Of a stretch of 64,000 nt of DNA, positions 53,752 through 62,728 are shown piece after piece. Numbering within the stretch: position 1 is the first letter of the stretch; each line of letters starts with the position of its first letter. The DNA is from Sphingomonas sp. ID1715 (lineage in GTDB: Bacteria; Pseudomonadota; Alphaproteobacteria; Sphingomonadales; Sphingomonadaceae), in the NCBI RefSeq assembly GCF_013044515.1, contig NZ_JABEPR010000002.1, positions 558,001-622,000 on the forward strand, in the 5' to 3' direction. The notes beneath the pieces were generated by a model. That model had not been told where the DNA came from and did no database searches. It worked only from the letters and a program-made list of their open reading frames with translations. The position numbers and the translations under genes were made by a program.

Positions 53752-53818
53752 GGACCTAGAGGGACTTGCACCCTCGGGGCGTTGGATGGAAAGCCGCACC
53801 CCGCACTATGCTAGGCCC
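53752..53818 (-). other. tRNA-like structure
   Basis: On the minus strand, GGGCCTA (53818-53812) pairs with TAGGTCC (53758-53752), a 7-bp acceptor-like stem with one G-U pair. Next to it a 5-bp stem GAGGG/CCCTC encloses TGCAAGT, matching a T-arm loop (canonical TTCAAAT/G) except that base 55 is G. A 6-bp stem GGGGTG/CGCCCC with a 15-base loop fills the middle. A normal D-arm and anticodon arm are missing and total length is 67. It may be a decayed tRNA or a tRNA-like element used for integration. Confidence 0.35.
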
Positions 53819-53823
53819 GATCA

Positions 53824-53853
53824 GAGCGCCCCGTTGGAAACGACGGGGCGCTC
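53824..53853. terminator. Hairpin after the SSB-tail gene
   Basis: 11-bp perfect stem GAGCGCCCCGT/ACGGGGCGCTC with an eight-base loop, seven bases downstream of the minus-strand stop at 53860. No U tract, so termination efficiency is uncertain. Confidence 0.45.
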
Positions 53854-53859
53854 CAAGCC

Positions 53860-54378
53860 TCAAAATGGCACGTCGTCATCAAAATCATCAAAGGGACTCG
53901 GAGCGGCCCTAGGAGCGGCAGTATCAGCCTCCGGTCGATCGGCGGTGTACACGCCCTTTTTCCCCGCCACCGAAAAGATTAGGCCCTTCTGCGCCATGCG
54001 CCACAACTTGTTCTGTAGGTACCGGCGGGTCTGAACCACCTTGAATCGCCGAAAAAGCTCGATCAGCACCGAGTCTAAATCGACTTCGGCGCCCCCGGCC
54101 TTGATGATCGTGAAGACCTGTTGCTCAAGGTCATCCACCTTGATGCCCGTAAGCTCCTTGATCAGCTCGTCCGGAAGGTCGCTAAGGTCGCCGTAAGAAG
54201 CCGGGATGGGCTTAGTAATGCGGCGCAGATGCTCGATCTCGTCGACTGCGGCCTGCATGAACGCAATGCGCTTGTCGTAAGTGGCGACCATCTTGTCGTC
54301 GCCTTTGGCGCGAGAAGTCTCCCGCCAGCCCTCCAGCAGGCGCAGGTAAGACTTGACGGAATCGACGTGATCCGACAT
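53860..54378 (-). CDS. Winged-helix-like protein with SSB-type acidic C-terminal tip
   Basis: 172 aa from ATG 54378 (upstream in-frame ATG at 54441 looks non-coding). N-terminal coiled helices (residues 1-60), a central domain with LSDLPDELIKELTGIK, and a basic region VLIELFRRFKVVQTRRYLQ leading to WRMAQKGLIFSVAGKKGVY, which resembles a winged helix. A Pro/Ala linker precedes the final SPFDDFDDDVPF. That ending is almost identical to the SSB C-terminal tip (DDDIPF) used to recruit replication and repair proteins, yet no OB fold is present. No homologue recognised. Confidence 0.6.
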   Translation of the reverse strand: MSDHVDSVKSYLRLLEGWRETSRAKGDDKMVATYDKRIAFMQAAVDEIEHLRRITKPIPASYGDLSDLPDELIKELTGIKVDDLEQQVFTIIKAGGAEVDLDSVLIELFRRFKVVQTRRYLQNKLWRMAQKGLIFSVAGKKGVYTADRPEADTAAPRAAPSPFDDFDDDVPF

Positions 54379-54609
54379 GATCTGGCGTTCCCAAAATACG
54401 GACGCTGACGCAGTTTGCCGACCTAGCCAGCGTCCCGACATCGGCCCGATCCTACCCAGGACTCGGGCCGATCTTCGTTTTGGCGCGGGCGCAACGATCT
54501 GTCAACCGCCGCCACATAGCATTGCGCCACCTTTGCGATCTAGTCTGCGTATTCGGACTTTTTGCGCGCATGCTTGCGTTTGCTCTGCGCTCGCATTGCA
54601 TATCAGCTG

Positions 54610-54769
54610 TCAGTTGTTCCGTAGGTGAGGCGCTTGCCGACGATACCCTTGCGGCTCTGAACGGCGCGCTGGCGATCATCCACGCCGTTGCGATGCGGTG
54701 GTGGTTGTACCGGAACTCCAACTCGGCAAGGTAGCGGTGCAGGTGCTGCTCGCCAGCGCAGTAGACACC
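54610..54769 (-). mobile_element. IS1595-family transposase remnant
   Basis: On the minus strand the translation GVYCAGEQHLHRYLAELEFRYNH matches the C-terminal end of IS1595 (ISXO2-like) transposases. One frame later it continues with DRQRAV, GIVGKRLTYGT. A frameshift and both ends are lost, so this is a decayed fragment. The rest of 54379-55116 holds no gene that can be supported, only this relic, a hairpin at 54972-54990 and a palindromic repeat. Confidence 0.65.
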
Positions 54770-55008
54770 CGCAGAACGGCCACCAAGAACAAAGGAGGGC
54801 TTCGACAAGCTCAGCCTAGCCGGTGTTTGGGGTTGGAGCTGGCGCTTCTGAGTTGCCCGCAACGGAAGAGGCCGGGAAGCGAAGCTCTCCGGCCTCCTTT
54901 GGGCTTTGGAATGGCGCGGGGGAGGAGCAGGTGGATCATGCCCGCGGCAGAGGATTTTCCGCAGCTGATCACGCCCAAGCGAGCTTGGGCATGATCATTC
55001 TGATCCGA

Positions 55009-55094
55009 TCGTCATTGCGAGCGCAGCGAAGCAATCCAGTGCGGCGGATCAGTTCAGCTGGATTGCTTCGCCGCTATGCTCCTCGCAATGACGA
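55009..55094. repeat. Palindromic repeat (CGTCATTGCGAG type)
   Basis: Long inverted repeat with arms TCGTCATTGCGAGCGCAGCG... and ...CTCCTCGCAATGACGA and an inner GAAGCAATCCAG/CTGGATTGCTTC pair. A dispersed intergenic repeat of a style common in proteobacteria. Confidence 0.8.
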
Positions 55095-55116
55095 CGCGGG
55101 GCAAGCCGATTATGCC

Positions 55117-55392
55117 CTAGCGCCGCCCCCGCAGCGTGTTCAGCAGCGCGATGCCGACCACGCCGGCGAGCGCCAGAGTGGCCATCGGGCGGGTGCGGTA
55201 GAGTTCTTTCGCCTGGTTGGTTATCGGGGCGACGGCGTCGCGCAGCGAGCCGACCGCCTTTTGCGTGTTGCCGCCGACCTGATCGGCGACGCCTTCGCCG
55301 CGCAGCCGGTCGTTGCCGGTCAGCGTGCCGGTGGTCTCCTTGACGCGGCCGGCGATGTCGCGGGTGCTGCCTTCGAGTGTGTCGTTGTTCAT
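55117..55392 (-). CDS. CsbD family stress protein
   Basis: 91 aa, ATG after AAGGAGCACCTC. CsbD-like N-terminus (STRDIAGRVKETTGTLTGNDRLRGEG), then a helical stretch and a C-terminal hydrophobic segment (TLALAGVVGIALLNTL). Small proteins of this family are induced by general stress in many bacteria. No EcfG box was found in front of it. Confidence 0.85.
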   Translation of the reverse strand: MNNDTLEGSTRDIAGRVKETTGTLTGNDRLRGEGVADQVGGNTQKAVGSLRDAVAPITNQAKELYRTRPMATLALAGVVGIALLNTLRGRR

Positions 55393-55463
55393 GAGGTGCT
55401 CCTTGATGGGGTTCGCGGGGCGAACGTTTCGGGAGCGGGTTCGGTGCCGTTGTGGGGCATCAA

Positions 55464-55503
55464 GAAAAGGCCGGGGAGCGGGTGCTCTCCGGCCTTTCTT
55501 TTT
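55464..55503. terminator. Bidirectional terminator between groEL and csbD-like gene
   Basis: Strong stem AAAGGCCGGGGAGC/GCTCTCCGGCCTTT with T-rich flanks (TTTCTTTTT on the plus strand; TTTTC on the minus). A second hairpin (55601-55622, GGGGTAGCC/GGCTACCCC) directly follows the groEL stop. Confidence 0.75.
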
Positions 55504-55632
55504 GGGTCTGGAACTTCTTTTGGTTTGGAACGGGGCGCGGGAGTTAATCCCGTGCCGTCGGTCAGCCCACAGGGCTGCCGGCCGTTCTGATTTCGTGGTC
55601 GGGGTAGCCGCGAGGCTACCCCGTGCCCGAAA

Positions 55633-57306
<1,674 letters not shown>

Positions 57307-57594
57307 TTAGCCGACGATCCCGAGGATGTCGGATTCCTTCATGATGATCAGGTCTTCGCCGTTGACCTTGACCTCGGTGCCCGACCATTTGCCGAACAGG
57401 ATGCGGTCGCCGGCCTTGACGTCGAGCGGAGTCACCTTGCCGTCTTCCGACTTGGCGCCGGCGCCGGCGGCGACGACTTCGCCTTCCTGCGGCTTTTCCT
57501 TGGCGGTGTCGGGAATGATGATGCCGCCGGCCGTCTTTTCTTCGGCTTCGACGCGGCGGACGAGCACACGATCGTGCAGCGGACGAAAGTTCAT
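57307..57594 (-). CDS. groES: Co-chaperonin GroES
   Basis: 95 aa from ATG 57594. [31 protein letters not shown] with the mobile loop, then [19 protein letters not shown]-type end. Forms the lid of GroEL. Start preferred over 57630 because the extra residues are not GroES-like. Confidence 0.98.
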   Translation of the reverse strand: MNFRPLHDRVLVRRVEAEEKTAGGIIIPDTAKEKPQEGEVVAAGAGAKSEDGKVTPLDVKAGDRILFGKWSGTEVKVNGEDLIIMKESDILGIVG

Positions 57595-57623
57595 TTCGTT
57601 AGTCCCTCCGGTATGTATGACTG

Positions 57624-57650
57624 TTGGCACTCACCCGAAGCGAGTGCCAG
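57624..57650. promoter_or_regulatory. CIRCE element (HrcA operator)
   Basis: TTGGCACTC-N9-GAGTGCCAG, the inverted repeat of the CIRCE operator (consensus TTAGCACTC-N9-GAGTGCTAA). It ends 29 bases before the groES ATG. HrcA-mediated heat-shock repression of groESL is expected; hrcA is not in the window. Confidence 0.85.
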
Positions 57651-57788
57651 CACGGGCCATATATGCCGGCCGAAAACGGGCTTCAAGGCTGAACGAACAG
57701 AAAGTTTCGGAGGCGTGCCTGTGAACGGGCTTGCAAAGCCTTGCCCGCCCGCCGACCTTCGCCCGCGACGTTCGCGGAGATGATCTGA

Positions 57789-59627
57789 ATGCGCCTTCTT
57801 GCCGGTTTCTGGCGACTGCTCGTCGGCATCAAGGACGGGCTGGTGCTTGTCTTCATGCTGCTGTTCTTCGCCGCCCTGCACGCGGCGCTGACCTGGAGCC
57901 CCCCGCGGAACACGGGATCGGGCGCGCTGCTGCTCGACCTTGACGGCACGATCGTCGAACAGCCGGCCGAGCGCGCACTGTTCGATCTCGGCGGCGGCGC
58001 GGCGGCGCGCGAGCATCGGCTGCGCGACGTGGTGCGTGCGCTCGACGCGGCGCGGACCGATGGCGACATCAAGGCGGTCGTGCTGGACCTGGACCGGTTC
58101 CTGGGCGGCGGTCAGGTCGCGCTCGAACAGGTCGGCGCGGCGCTCGACCGGGTGAAGCGCAGCGGCAAGCCGGTCCTCGCCTATGCGACCGGCTATACCG
58201 ACGACGGCTATCTGCTGGCCGCGCATGCGAGCGAAGTGTGGCTGAACCCGATGGGCGCGGTCGCGTTCACCGGACCGGGCGGATCGCGGCTCTATTACAA
58301 GGGGCTGCTCGACCGGCTCGGCGTGAACGCGCATGTCTATCGCGTCGGTGCGTTCAAGTCGGCGGTGGAGCCCTATATTCGCGCCGACCAGTCACCCGAG
58401 GCCAGGCGCGCCAACGAGGCGCTGGCCGGCGCGCTGTGGACTGGCTGGCTGCGCAACGTGCAGGCCGCGCGACCCAAGGCGCGGCTGGCGGAAGCGGTCG
58501 CGGATCCTGCCGCCGGCGGGCGCCTGGCCGAAGCGGCGTTGCAGCGCAGTCTGGTCGATCGCCTGGCCGAGCGCGAAGCCTTTACGGAGCATGTCGCGAA
58601 GATCGCCGGCGAGGACGCCAAGCGCGGCAGCTACAAGACGGTCCGGCTCGACGACTGGGTCGCCGCCCATCCCGTCAAATATGGCGGCGGCAAGATCGGC
58701 GTGGTGACCGTCGCCGGCACGATCCAGGACGGCGAGGCGGGGCCGGGGACCGCCGGCGGCGAGACGATCGCCAAGGCGATCCGCCAGGCGCTCGCGCGGC
58801 AGGAGTTGAAAGCGCTGGTGGTGCGGGTGGATTCGCCCGGCGGATCGGCGCTCGCGTCGGAACGCATCCGCTCGGCATTGCTGGAGGCGAAGCGGGCCGG
58901 ATTGCCGGTCGTGGTCTCGATGGGATCGGTCGCGGCATCCGGCGGCTATTGGGTAGCGACCGCCGGCGATCGGGTATTCGCCGAGCCCACCACCATCACC
59001 GGATCGATCGGCGTGTTCGGCGTGCTGCCGACGTTCGAGGCGTCGCTCGCCAAGATCGGCGTGACCAGCGACGGCGTGCGCACCACGCCGCTTTCGGGCC
59101 AGCCCGATCTGTTCGGCGGCACCAGCCCGGAGTTTGACCGGCTCGCCCAGACTGGGGTGGAGGACATGTATCGGCGCTTCATCGGCCTGGTCGCCACCGC
59201 CCGCAGGCTGTCGCCCGAGCGGGTGAACGAGATCGCGCAAGGCCGGGTGTGGGACGGCGGCAGCGCGCGGCAGCTGGGCCTGGTCGATGCCTTCGGCGGG
59301 TTCGACGATGCGGTGCGGGAAGCGGCGCGGCGGGCCAAACTCGACACGGACGACGCCACGCTCGTCTATCTCGAACGGCAGCCGAGCTGGTGGGAACGGA
59401 TGGCAGACGAATGGCGCCGGCCTGAGGACGAAAGCGGCGGCGATGTGCTGGCCCTGCTCGGCACGCGCCAGACGGCGCTTGCCTGGAGCGCGGTCGCAGA
59501 TGCGCGGCGACTCGCCAGCGGTGGTGGCTCGATCCAGGCACGCTGCCTCGAATGCGGCGCGGCGCTGCCGCCAAGCCGTCCGAGTGTCGGCCTGCTGGCC
59601 TGGCTGCTGACGAAGCTGCCACTCTGA
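57789..59627 (+). CDS. sppA: Signal peptide peptidase SppA, 67-kDa type
   Basis: 612 aa with an N-terminal membrane helix (residues 12-35) and two tandem SppA halves. The Ser-Lys dyad is intact: K190 in GAFKSAVEP and S384 in GSVAASGGYW, with the SPGGSALASERIRSALLEA pattern. It degrades cleaved signal peptides in the membrane. The C-terminal 100 residues contain a CxxC (CLECGAALP) that is unusual for the family. It shares one base with the next gene's start. Confidence 0.95.
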   Translation: MRLLAGFWRLLVGIKDGLVLVFMLLFFAALHAALTWSPPRNTGSGALLLDLDGTIVEQPAERALFDLGGGAAAREHRLRDVVRALDAARTDGDIKAVVLDLDRFLGGGQVALEQVGAALDRVKRSGKPVLAYATGYTDDGYLLAAHASEVWLNPMGAVAFTGPGGSRLYYKGLLDRLGVNAHVYRVGAFKSAVEPYIRADQSPEARRANEALAGALWTGWLRNVQAARPKARLAEAVADPAAGGRLAEAALQRSLVDRLAEREAFTEHVAKIAGEDAKRGSYKTVRLDDWVAAHPVKYGGGKIGVVTVAGTIQDGEAGPGTAGGETIAKAIRQALARQELKALVVRVDSPGGSALASERIRSALLEAKRAGLPVVVSMGSVAASGGYWVATAGDRVFAEPTTITGSIGVFGVLPTFEASLAKIGVTSDGVRTTPLSGQPDLFGGTSPEFDRLAQTGVEDMYRRFIGLVATARRLSPERVNEIAQGRVWDGGSARQLGLVDAFGGFDDAVREAARRAKLDTDDATLVYLERQPSWWERMADEWRRPEDESGGDVLALLGTRQTALAWSAVADARRLASGGGSIQARCLECGAALPPSRPSVGLLAWLLTKLPL

Positions 59628-60169
59628 TGCACGTGCGCCCCGCATTGCCGGCCGACGCGGCGCGGGTCGCCGCGATCTACGCGCCTTATGTGACGCACCG
59701 CGGCGTCTCCTTCGAGGAAGCGCCACCGGATGCGGCCGAGATGGCGGCCAGAATGGCCAAGTTGAACGGGCTGTTTCCCTGGCTGGTGGCCGAGCAGGAC
59801 GCAGAGGTGCTCGGCTACGCCTATGCCGGATCGTTCCGTGCCCGCGCCGCCTACCGCTTCGCTGTCGAGACGACCGTCTATGTCGCCGAGGAGGCGCACC
59901 GGCGCGGAGTCGGGCGCCTGCTCTACCGCCACCTGCTCGCCACGCTGCGAGCACAGGGATTCACCCAAGCAATCGCGATCATCGCCTTGCCGAACCATGC
60001 CTCGGTGCGGTTGCACGAGAGTTTCGGCTTTGAAGCGGTCGGTCTCAATCGGCGCGTCGGCTGGAAGGACGGCCATTGGGTCGATGTGGGCATTTGGCAG
60101 CTGGAGCTGTGCGACAGCGGGGCGGCGCCGACCGAACCGCAGCCGTTCAGCGCGACTGGGACACCTTAG
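59627..60169 (+). CDS. GNAT acetyltransferase (phosphinothricin acetyltransferase-like)
   Basis: 180 aa; ATG 59627 shares its A with the sppA stop. Domain motifs: ALPADAARVAAIYAPYVTHRGVSFEE, acetyl-CoA binding VYVAEEAHRRGVGRLLYRHLL and NHASVRLHESFGFEAVGL. Acts on an amino-group substrate, perhaps phosphinothricin or methionine derivatives; specificity cannot be read. The C-terminus overlaps the converging SGNH-like gene by 23 bases. Confidence 0.9.
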   Translation: MHVRPALPADAARVAAIYAPYVTHRGVSFEEAPPDAAEMAARMAKLNGLFPWLVAEQDAEVLGYAYAGSFRARAAYRFAVETTVYVAEEAHRRGVGRLLYRHLLATLRAQGFTQAIAIIALPNHASVRLHESFGFEAVGLNRRVGWKDGHWVDVGIWQLELCDSGAAPTEPQPFSATGTP

Positions 60170-61196
60170 TTCGATCACCTGAAATGCGTGGCGTGATCGT
60201 GCGCAGCAGTTCGACCAGTCGAATCGTGAAGGGCGTGCGATCGGATCGGCTGAGGTGCGACAATTCGACCGTATGCATCTGACGAAGCACGGGATCGTCC
60301 TGCCAATAGATGCCAGGCGCTCGGGTGGCGGCAAGCAGCCGCTCCCAGCTTTGGCTTCGCGGGTGGATCTTGTCCTCGATGATGATCAGCGGCGGGTCTG
60401 ACGGGGAGCGGACGAAGACCACTTCGCCACCGCGCGCACGTATCAACCGAACATCGCGGGCGACCTCAGCGATCGCCTTGTCCTTCTCCGCCTTTGTAAG
60501 CGGCTTTGCCCAGGGCGGTGGCGGGAGCAGCCAGATCGATGCGGCCCGCTTGCGATAGGCGGCATCGGTCTCCACGCGCGACCACATCCAACTGTTTCGA
60601 CCGGCGCCGCTTTCCGAAAGCTTCCAAGGCTGGTTGAACCCGCCCCGCGCGGTGCGCTGCGGGACGTCCAGATGTTCGAGCCAGCCCTGCGGGTCCATGC
60701 GGCCATCGAGGAACGCGAAGGTGCCGGCGAGCCGGTCGAAGATCGGCAGGCCGAGGCGCTTGAACAATGGCTCGTCCTTCGCCTCCTTGACCAGACTGAC
60801 GGCACTGCCGCCCCGGCCCCAGAACACCAGCGGATCATAGCCGACCACCACCAGTCCGCGCACCTTCGGGTCCTTGGCCAGATCTGCGAGCACCGGTCGC
60901 GGACTCGTGCCTTCGCGGGCGAGTTGAATAGGCTGCCGACCGGTCAGCTTGCCCCACAAGAGGGTGTCCACATCGAACATCAGCCGCGACGAGCCGACAA
61001 TGACGGTGGCATTCGGGTCCGCATCGACCCGCCGTCGCTCGCGCGCCCATTGCACATTGCTATCGCCCAGATCGGCGGTGGTCAGCCCCTCCGCGCGCAT
61101 CTTGGCTTCCCAGGCGCCGACTCCCAAGGCGATGACGAGCAGCGCCACGAGCAACGCACGCACCCAATCGATCGGCGGCGCCACGCGCTCCGCCAT
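60147..61196 (-). CDS. SGNH-like membrane partner of the MBOAT acyltransferase
   Basis: About 349 aa from ATG 61196. One N-terminal helix (IDWVRALLVALLVIALGVGAWEAK), then a periplasmic domain with the GSSR motif (VIVGSSRLMFDVD) seen in SGNH/AlgJ-like acyl-transfer partners, and a late H-containing KIHPRSQSWERL. Works with the upstream MBOAT to O-acylate a polysaccharide or lipid. TTG 61271 is an alternative start. Confidence 0.75.
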   Translation of the reverse strand: MAERVAPPIDWVRALLVALLVIALGVGAWEAKMRAEGLTTADLGDSNVQWARERRRVDADPNATVIVGSSRLMFDVDTLLWGKLTGRQPIQLAREGTSPRPVLADLAKDPKVRGLVVVGYDPLVFWGRGGSAVSLVKEAKDEPLFKRLGLPIFDRLAGTFAFLDGRMDPQGWLEHLDVPQRTARGGFNQPWKLSESGAGRNSWMWSRVETDAAYRKRAASIWLLPPPPWAKPLTKAEKDKAIAEVARDVRLIRARGGEVVFVRSPSDPPLIIIEDKIHPRSQSWERLLAATRAPGIYWQDDPVLRQMHTVELSHLSRSDRTPFTIRLVELLRTITPRISGDRTKVSQSR

Positions 61197-61227
61197 CGGA
61201 CGCACCCAATAGTCGTCGCGCGACAGG

Positions 61228-62649
61228 TCAGAACTGGAAGTAGATGAAGGCACTTCCCTCTCCCTGAGCAAGAATGACCGCGGCCGCCATCACGCCTACG
61301 ACCAGACCGACCAACCAGGCGGGCCGGCGGGCGACCACATCCTCCAGTTCGCGATCGCGCATCAGCCAATGCGCCGTGAACATCGCCCCCATCGTGATGG
61401 CGGTGAGCGCCAGCGGTACGGTGGCGATGATCGGCGGAGCGCTTGGCCGCAGGCCCGCCATATCCGCCAGCAGCTTGCCCGCCGCGGCGAAGTCTGGCGC
61501 GCGGAAGAACACCCAGGTGATGCAGACCAGCAGATAGGTGAGCAGCGCCACCAGCAGCTTGGGCACAAGGGAGCGGGGCTCGCCCTTCCAGCCGAACCGT
61601 TCGCGGAGGAAACGCTCTCCTGACAGATACAGGCCGTGCAGCCCGCCCCAGACGACGAAGGTCCAATTGGCGCCGTGCCACAGCCCGCCGAGCAGCATGG
61701 TCAGCATCAGATTACGATAGGTGCGCCAGCGGCTGCCGCGATTGCCGCCAAGCGGAATGTACAGATAGTCGCGCAGCCAGGTGGACAGGGAAATATGCCA
61801 GCGCCGCCAGAAGTCGGAAAAACCGATCGCGGCATAGGGATAACGGAAGTTCACCGGCAGCGAAAAACCGAGGCACAGCGACACGCCGATCGCGCAGGTC
61901 GAATAGCCGGCAAAATCGGCGAAGATCTGGCCGGAAAAGGCGATCACGCCCGCCCATGCGTCGAGCGGCGGCAGCGGCTGCCGAGCACCGAAGACGTCTT
62001 CCGCCACTTCCGCAAGCAGCGTGTCGGCAACGACCACCTTCTGGAACAGGCCGAGCACGATCAGGGCGAGGCCCCAGAGAAACAGCGGCCGGCTGGCGAC
62101 GCGAGGAGTCGCAAACTGCGGCATCAGGTCGATCGGCCGCACGATCGGGCCGGCCACCAGATGCGGAAAATAGGTCACGAACAATGCGAAATCGAGGAAG
62201 CTGTCGCCGGGCTTGGCGCGCTTGAGATACACATCGAGCGTGTAGGACAGCGTAACGAAAGTGTAGAAGCTGATGCCGATCGGCAGCACGATGTCCCAGG
62301 CGGGCGGCACATAGGCGACCCCGATCGCCCCCATCAGCGCCTGCCAATTCTTCAGCGCGAACGCCCCATATTTGAAGTAGCTGAGCATGCCCAGGTTGAG
62401 CGCGAGGCTGACCAGCAGCAGCCGCTTGCGTTGGCGGGGCCGCTCTTCGCGGTAGATCAGCTTGGCCATCCACCAGTCGACCACCGTCGACGCCCACAAT
62501 AACAGGATGAAGGGCGGATTCCACGCGGCGTAGAAGATGTAGCTGAAAATCAGCAGGTTGAACTTCTTCACCTGCCAGGAAAATGGCGCGTAGTGGAAGC
62601 AAACGACGATCAGGAAGAAGACGACGAACGTCAGTGAATTGAAGACCAA
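61228..62649 (-). CDS. MBOAT family O-acyltransferase
   Basis: 473 aa from TTG 62649, giving MVFNSLTFVVFFL, the canonical MBOAT beginning; TTG 62655 is possible. About ten membrane helices and the catalytic histidine in GGLWHGANWTFVVWGGLHG. Related to AlgI/DltB; transfers acyl groups to an exported polymer. Directly upstream of the SGNH-like gene, so the pair forms a surface O-acylation unit. Confidence 0.93.
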   Translation of the reverse strand: MVFNSLTFVVFFLIVVCFHYAPFSWQVKKFNLLIFSYIFYAAWNPPFILLLWASTVVDWWMAKLIYREERPRQRKRLLLVSLALNLGMLSYFKYGAFALKNWQALMGAIGVAYVPPAWDIVLPIGISFYTFVTLSYTLDVYLKRAKPGDSFLDFALFVTYFPHLVAGPIVRPIDLMPQFATPRVASRPLFLWGLALIVLGLFQKVVVADTLLAEVAEDVFGARQPLPPLDAWAGVIAFSGQIFADFAGYSTCAIGVSLCLGFSLPVNFRYPYAAIGFSDFWRRWHISLSTWLRDYLYIPLGGNRGSRWRTYRNLMLTMLLGGLWHGANWTFVVWGGLHGLYLSGERFLRERFGWKGEPRSLVPKLLVALLTYLLVCITWVFFRAPDFAAAGKLLADMAGLRPSAPPIIATVPLALTAITMGAMFTAHWLMRDRELEDVVARRPAWLVGLVVGVMAAAVILAQGEGSAFIYFQF

Positions 62650-62728
62650 CGCCAAGCTCCCCCTGCCCGCGCGCCGGCCTTAACATAGTTTAGGCCGGCG
62701 CGTCAGCCCGCCCGGGTGGGTCGATCGC

